Shown here piece by piece: positions 6,167-7,414 of a stretch of DNA of 7,414 nt. Source of the stretch: Burkholderiaceae bacterium (GTDB lineage: Bacteria; Pseudomonadota; Gammaproteobacteria; Burkholderiales; Burkholderiaceae_C). The position numbers were made by a program, and so were the translations under genes. The DNA lies in contig JALQVQ010000147.1 in the NCBI GenBank assembly GCA_023260315.1, positions 1-7,414 on the forward strand, written 5' to 3'. The notes beneath the pieces are model-generated. The model was given only the letters and a program-made list of their open reading frames with translations. It ran no database searches and was not told the DNA's origin. How positions within the stretch are numbered: position 1 is the stretch's first letter; each line of letters starts with the position of its first letter.

Positions 6167-7283
6167 TCGAATATCGGTTGCTCAATTAGATTTTGTCGTT
6201 GGTGATGTCTCAGGTAACGCCCAACGCATTCTCGATGCAGCGCGGCAAGCGCATGCGGCGGGCGCCCAGTTGCTGTTGACACCCGAATTGTCCCTGCCCG
6301 GTTACGCGGCCGAGGACTTGTATTTACGGCCCCAGTTTCTCACCGCCTGTGATGATGCCCTGAATTGGCTCGTCGCGCAGACGGCATCGCTGAAAAACCT
6401 CGCCATTGTGGTTGGCCACCCCTGGCGGGTGTCAGGGGAGGGGCTGCGTACCCACAGCGTGGCGCTGCCTGCTTGTTACAACGCCGCTTCGGTGCTACGG
6501 AACGGCCGAATCGAGCAAACCTATGCGAAGCAGTGCTTACCCAATTACCAAGTGTTTGATGAACGGCGTTACTTCACCCCCGGAACTGAGGTCGGCCTGT
6601 TCGATGTTGCAGGCACCACTGTGGGCTTGTTGATTTGCGAGGATGCATGGTTCGAAGCGCCGGCGAAAGCGGCCGTTGAAGCGGGCGCTGATGTGCTGGC
6701 CGTGATCAACGCATCACCTTTCCACCTTGGCAAAAGTCAGCAGCGTGAAGCCGCCATGGGGGCCCGTGCGCGGGCCTGTGCGCGGCCTTTGGTCTACGCG
6801 CACCTGGTGGGCGGACAAGATGAGGTTGTGTTCGAGGGGCGCAGTTTCATGACGGATGCGCAGGGGCAAGTCGTCGCGCGCGCAGCGGGTTTTGAGGAAG
6901 CAGTCATCACATGGGACGTCGCGCAGGCCATTGCGAACACGCCAACCGCTGAGATCCTTCGGCCGCTGGATGACGAGATGTCTGACTTATGGCAGACCCT
7001 CGTCATGGGCGTGCGGGACTACGTGCAAAAGAACGGCTTTCCAAGCGTTTTGTTAGGGCTGAGCGGGGGGATTGATTCGGCCGTCGTGATGGCCGTTGCC
7101 GTCGATGCATTGGGCGCTGATCGCGTACGCGCTGTCATGATGCCATCGCCTTACACGGCTGACATTTCTTGGATCGACGCGCGTGACATGGCGGCGCGCC
7201 TCAAGGTGCGCTATGACGAGATCGACATTGGGCCCCATTTTGAGACGTTCAAGTCGTCTCTTGCTGCCGACTTCAAGGGCTTG
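6159..7283 (+). CDS. nadE: Glutamine-dependent NAD+ synthetase, cut short at a chimeric join
   Basis: Family role: it amidates nicotinic acid adenine dinucleotide to NAD+ using ATP and ammonia released from glutamine. The first 375 residues of an expected ~540-560 are present. The N-terminal nitrilase-type glutaminase domain carries the triad Glu43 (TPELSLPGY), Lys124 (YAKQCLPNYQVFDERRYF) and Cys160 (LLICEDAW). The synthetase domain begins near residue 268 with the ATP pyrophosphatase loop LGLSGGIDSAVV (Ser302-Ser307), then MMPSPYTADISWIDARDMAARL. Homology runs to ADFKGL at 7283, where homologues continue with a LAED-TEENIQ type sequence. Here the frame stays open to the window end but reads HCLVVRDIGG and a Gly/Arg/His-rich run unlike NadE. 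The remainder of the synthetase domain is missing. The ATG at 6159 fits the family N-terminus (MSIRISVAQLDFVVGD); it has no Shine-Dalgarno site and overlaps the divergent gene's start. Confidence 0.94.
6185..6213 (-). promoter_or_regulatory. Possible sigma-70 promoter for the FemAB-like gene, inside nadE
   Basis: On the minus strand CTGAGA (6213-6208, 4 of 6 match to the -35) and TCTAAT (6190-6185, 5 of 6 match to the -10) are 17 bases apart. Transcription would start near 6178. That leaves only about 12 bases before the ATG at 6166, but about 60 before the ATG at 6118. It lies within nadE codons, so the match may be chance. Confidence 0.28.
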
Positions 7284-7284
7284 C
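7275..7284. other. Breakpoint between nadE and a foreign or inverted segment
   Basis: NadE codons (FKGL) read through 7283 on the plus strand. Short-chain dehydrogenase codons (AVQAL) read through 7275 on the minus strand. The shared 7275-7283 stretch, AAGGGCTTG, fits both genes and is a likely microhomology at the join. Base composition changes sharply to the right. Confidence 0.65.
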
Positions 7285-7414
7285 ACTGCCTCGTGGTCAG
7301 AGACATCGGTGGCCGAGGTAATCACGTCCACCGCCCCGGCGGCGCGCACCTTCCGGGCGGCGGCGTCGAGCAGCGCGGCGCGGGTATCGACGAGCGCCAC
7401 GCGCATGCCGCGCT
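7275..7414 (-). CDS. Internal fragment of a short-chain dehydrogenase/reductase (SDR)
   Basis: The minus strand from 7412 encodes 46 residues beginning RGMRVALVDTRAALLDAAAR and ending ITSATDVSDHEAVQAL. In classical SDRs this is the stretch after the TGxxxGxG loop: strand beta-2 ending in an acidic residue (VALVD, suggesting NAD(H) preference), a helix, and the beta-3 DVSD motif that contacts adenine. The Met at 7406 is probably internal, because RG before it matches the usual end of the preceding helix. Both ends of the gene are absent. The frame runs on past 7275 only through antisense nadE codons. In 7321-7414, 74 of 94 bases are G or C, against 31 of 60 at 7201-7260, so this piece probably comes from another genomic location or another organism. 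Confidence 0.7.

Noticed and set aside
7053..7274. Left part of the minus-strand frame that starts at 7406
   Set aside because: Below 7275 it is only the antisense of nadE codons; the SDR character ends at AVQAL.
7284..7414. Continuation of the NadE frame to the window end
   Set aside because: The codons read as Gly/Arg/His-rich text with no NadE motif, while the opposite strand encodes SDR motifs; the open frame comes from high GC content.
1..7414. tRNA or rRNA genes, CRISPR array, insertion sequence ends, phage or toxin-antitoxin genes
   Set aside because: No cloverleaf, regularly spaced repeats, transposase motifs or paired terminal repeats were seen; the window is packed with housekeeping genes.

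Overview
The window looks like a piece of a betaproteobacterial (Burkholderiales-like) chromosome. The proteins read as that group's versions of housekeeping enzymes, and the order mltD-gloB-yafS-like methyltransferase-rnhA also exists in Escherichia coli. Base composition is moderately GC-rich over most of the window (for example 31 of 60 bases at 7201-7260). It jumps to 74 of 94 at 7321-7414. I see no phage, insertion sequence, CRISPR array, tRNA or rRNA.

Layout. On the minus strand at the left edge, a lipoprotein lytic transglycosylase (mltD, C-terminus off the window) lies downstream of glyoxalase II (gloB). Divergent from gloB, a YafS-type methyltransferase overlaps rnhA by 8 bases. rnhA converges on the molybdopterin gene moaA. 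A 155-base divergent spacer separates moaA from inorganic pyrophosphatase (ppa) and carries two hairpin-plus-T-tract structures, one pointing into each leader. ppa converges on a FemAB-like/GNAT-fold protein of unknown substrate. That gene's 5' end overlaps, head to head, the 5' end of glutamine-dependent NAD+ synthetase (nadE).

The right end is abnormal. The nadE homology stops in mid-protein near 7275-7284. The remaining ~130 bases are much GC-richer and encode, on the opposite strand, an internal fragment of a short-chain dehydrogenase. The simplest reading is a chimeric join (assembly or amplification artefact), although a real rearrangement cannot be excluded.

How the genes fit together: the set is housekeeping rather than one pathway. 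It covers cell-wall turnover (MltD), methylglyoxal detoxification (GloB), RNA:DNA hybrid removal (RNase HI), molybdenum cofactor synthesis (MoaA), pyrophosphate hydrolysis (Ppa) and NAD+ synthesis (NadE). NadE releases pyrophosphate, which Ppa removes, but nothing here shows co-regulation. I do not find a convincing new multi-gene system. The points most worth checking are the chimeric end, the paired leader hairpins between moaA and ppa, and the overlapping divergent starts of the FemAB-like gene and nadE.
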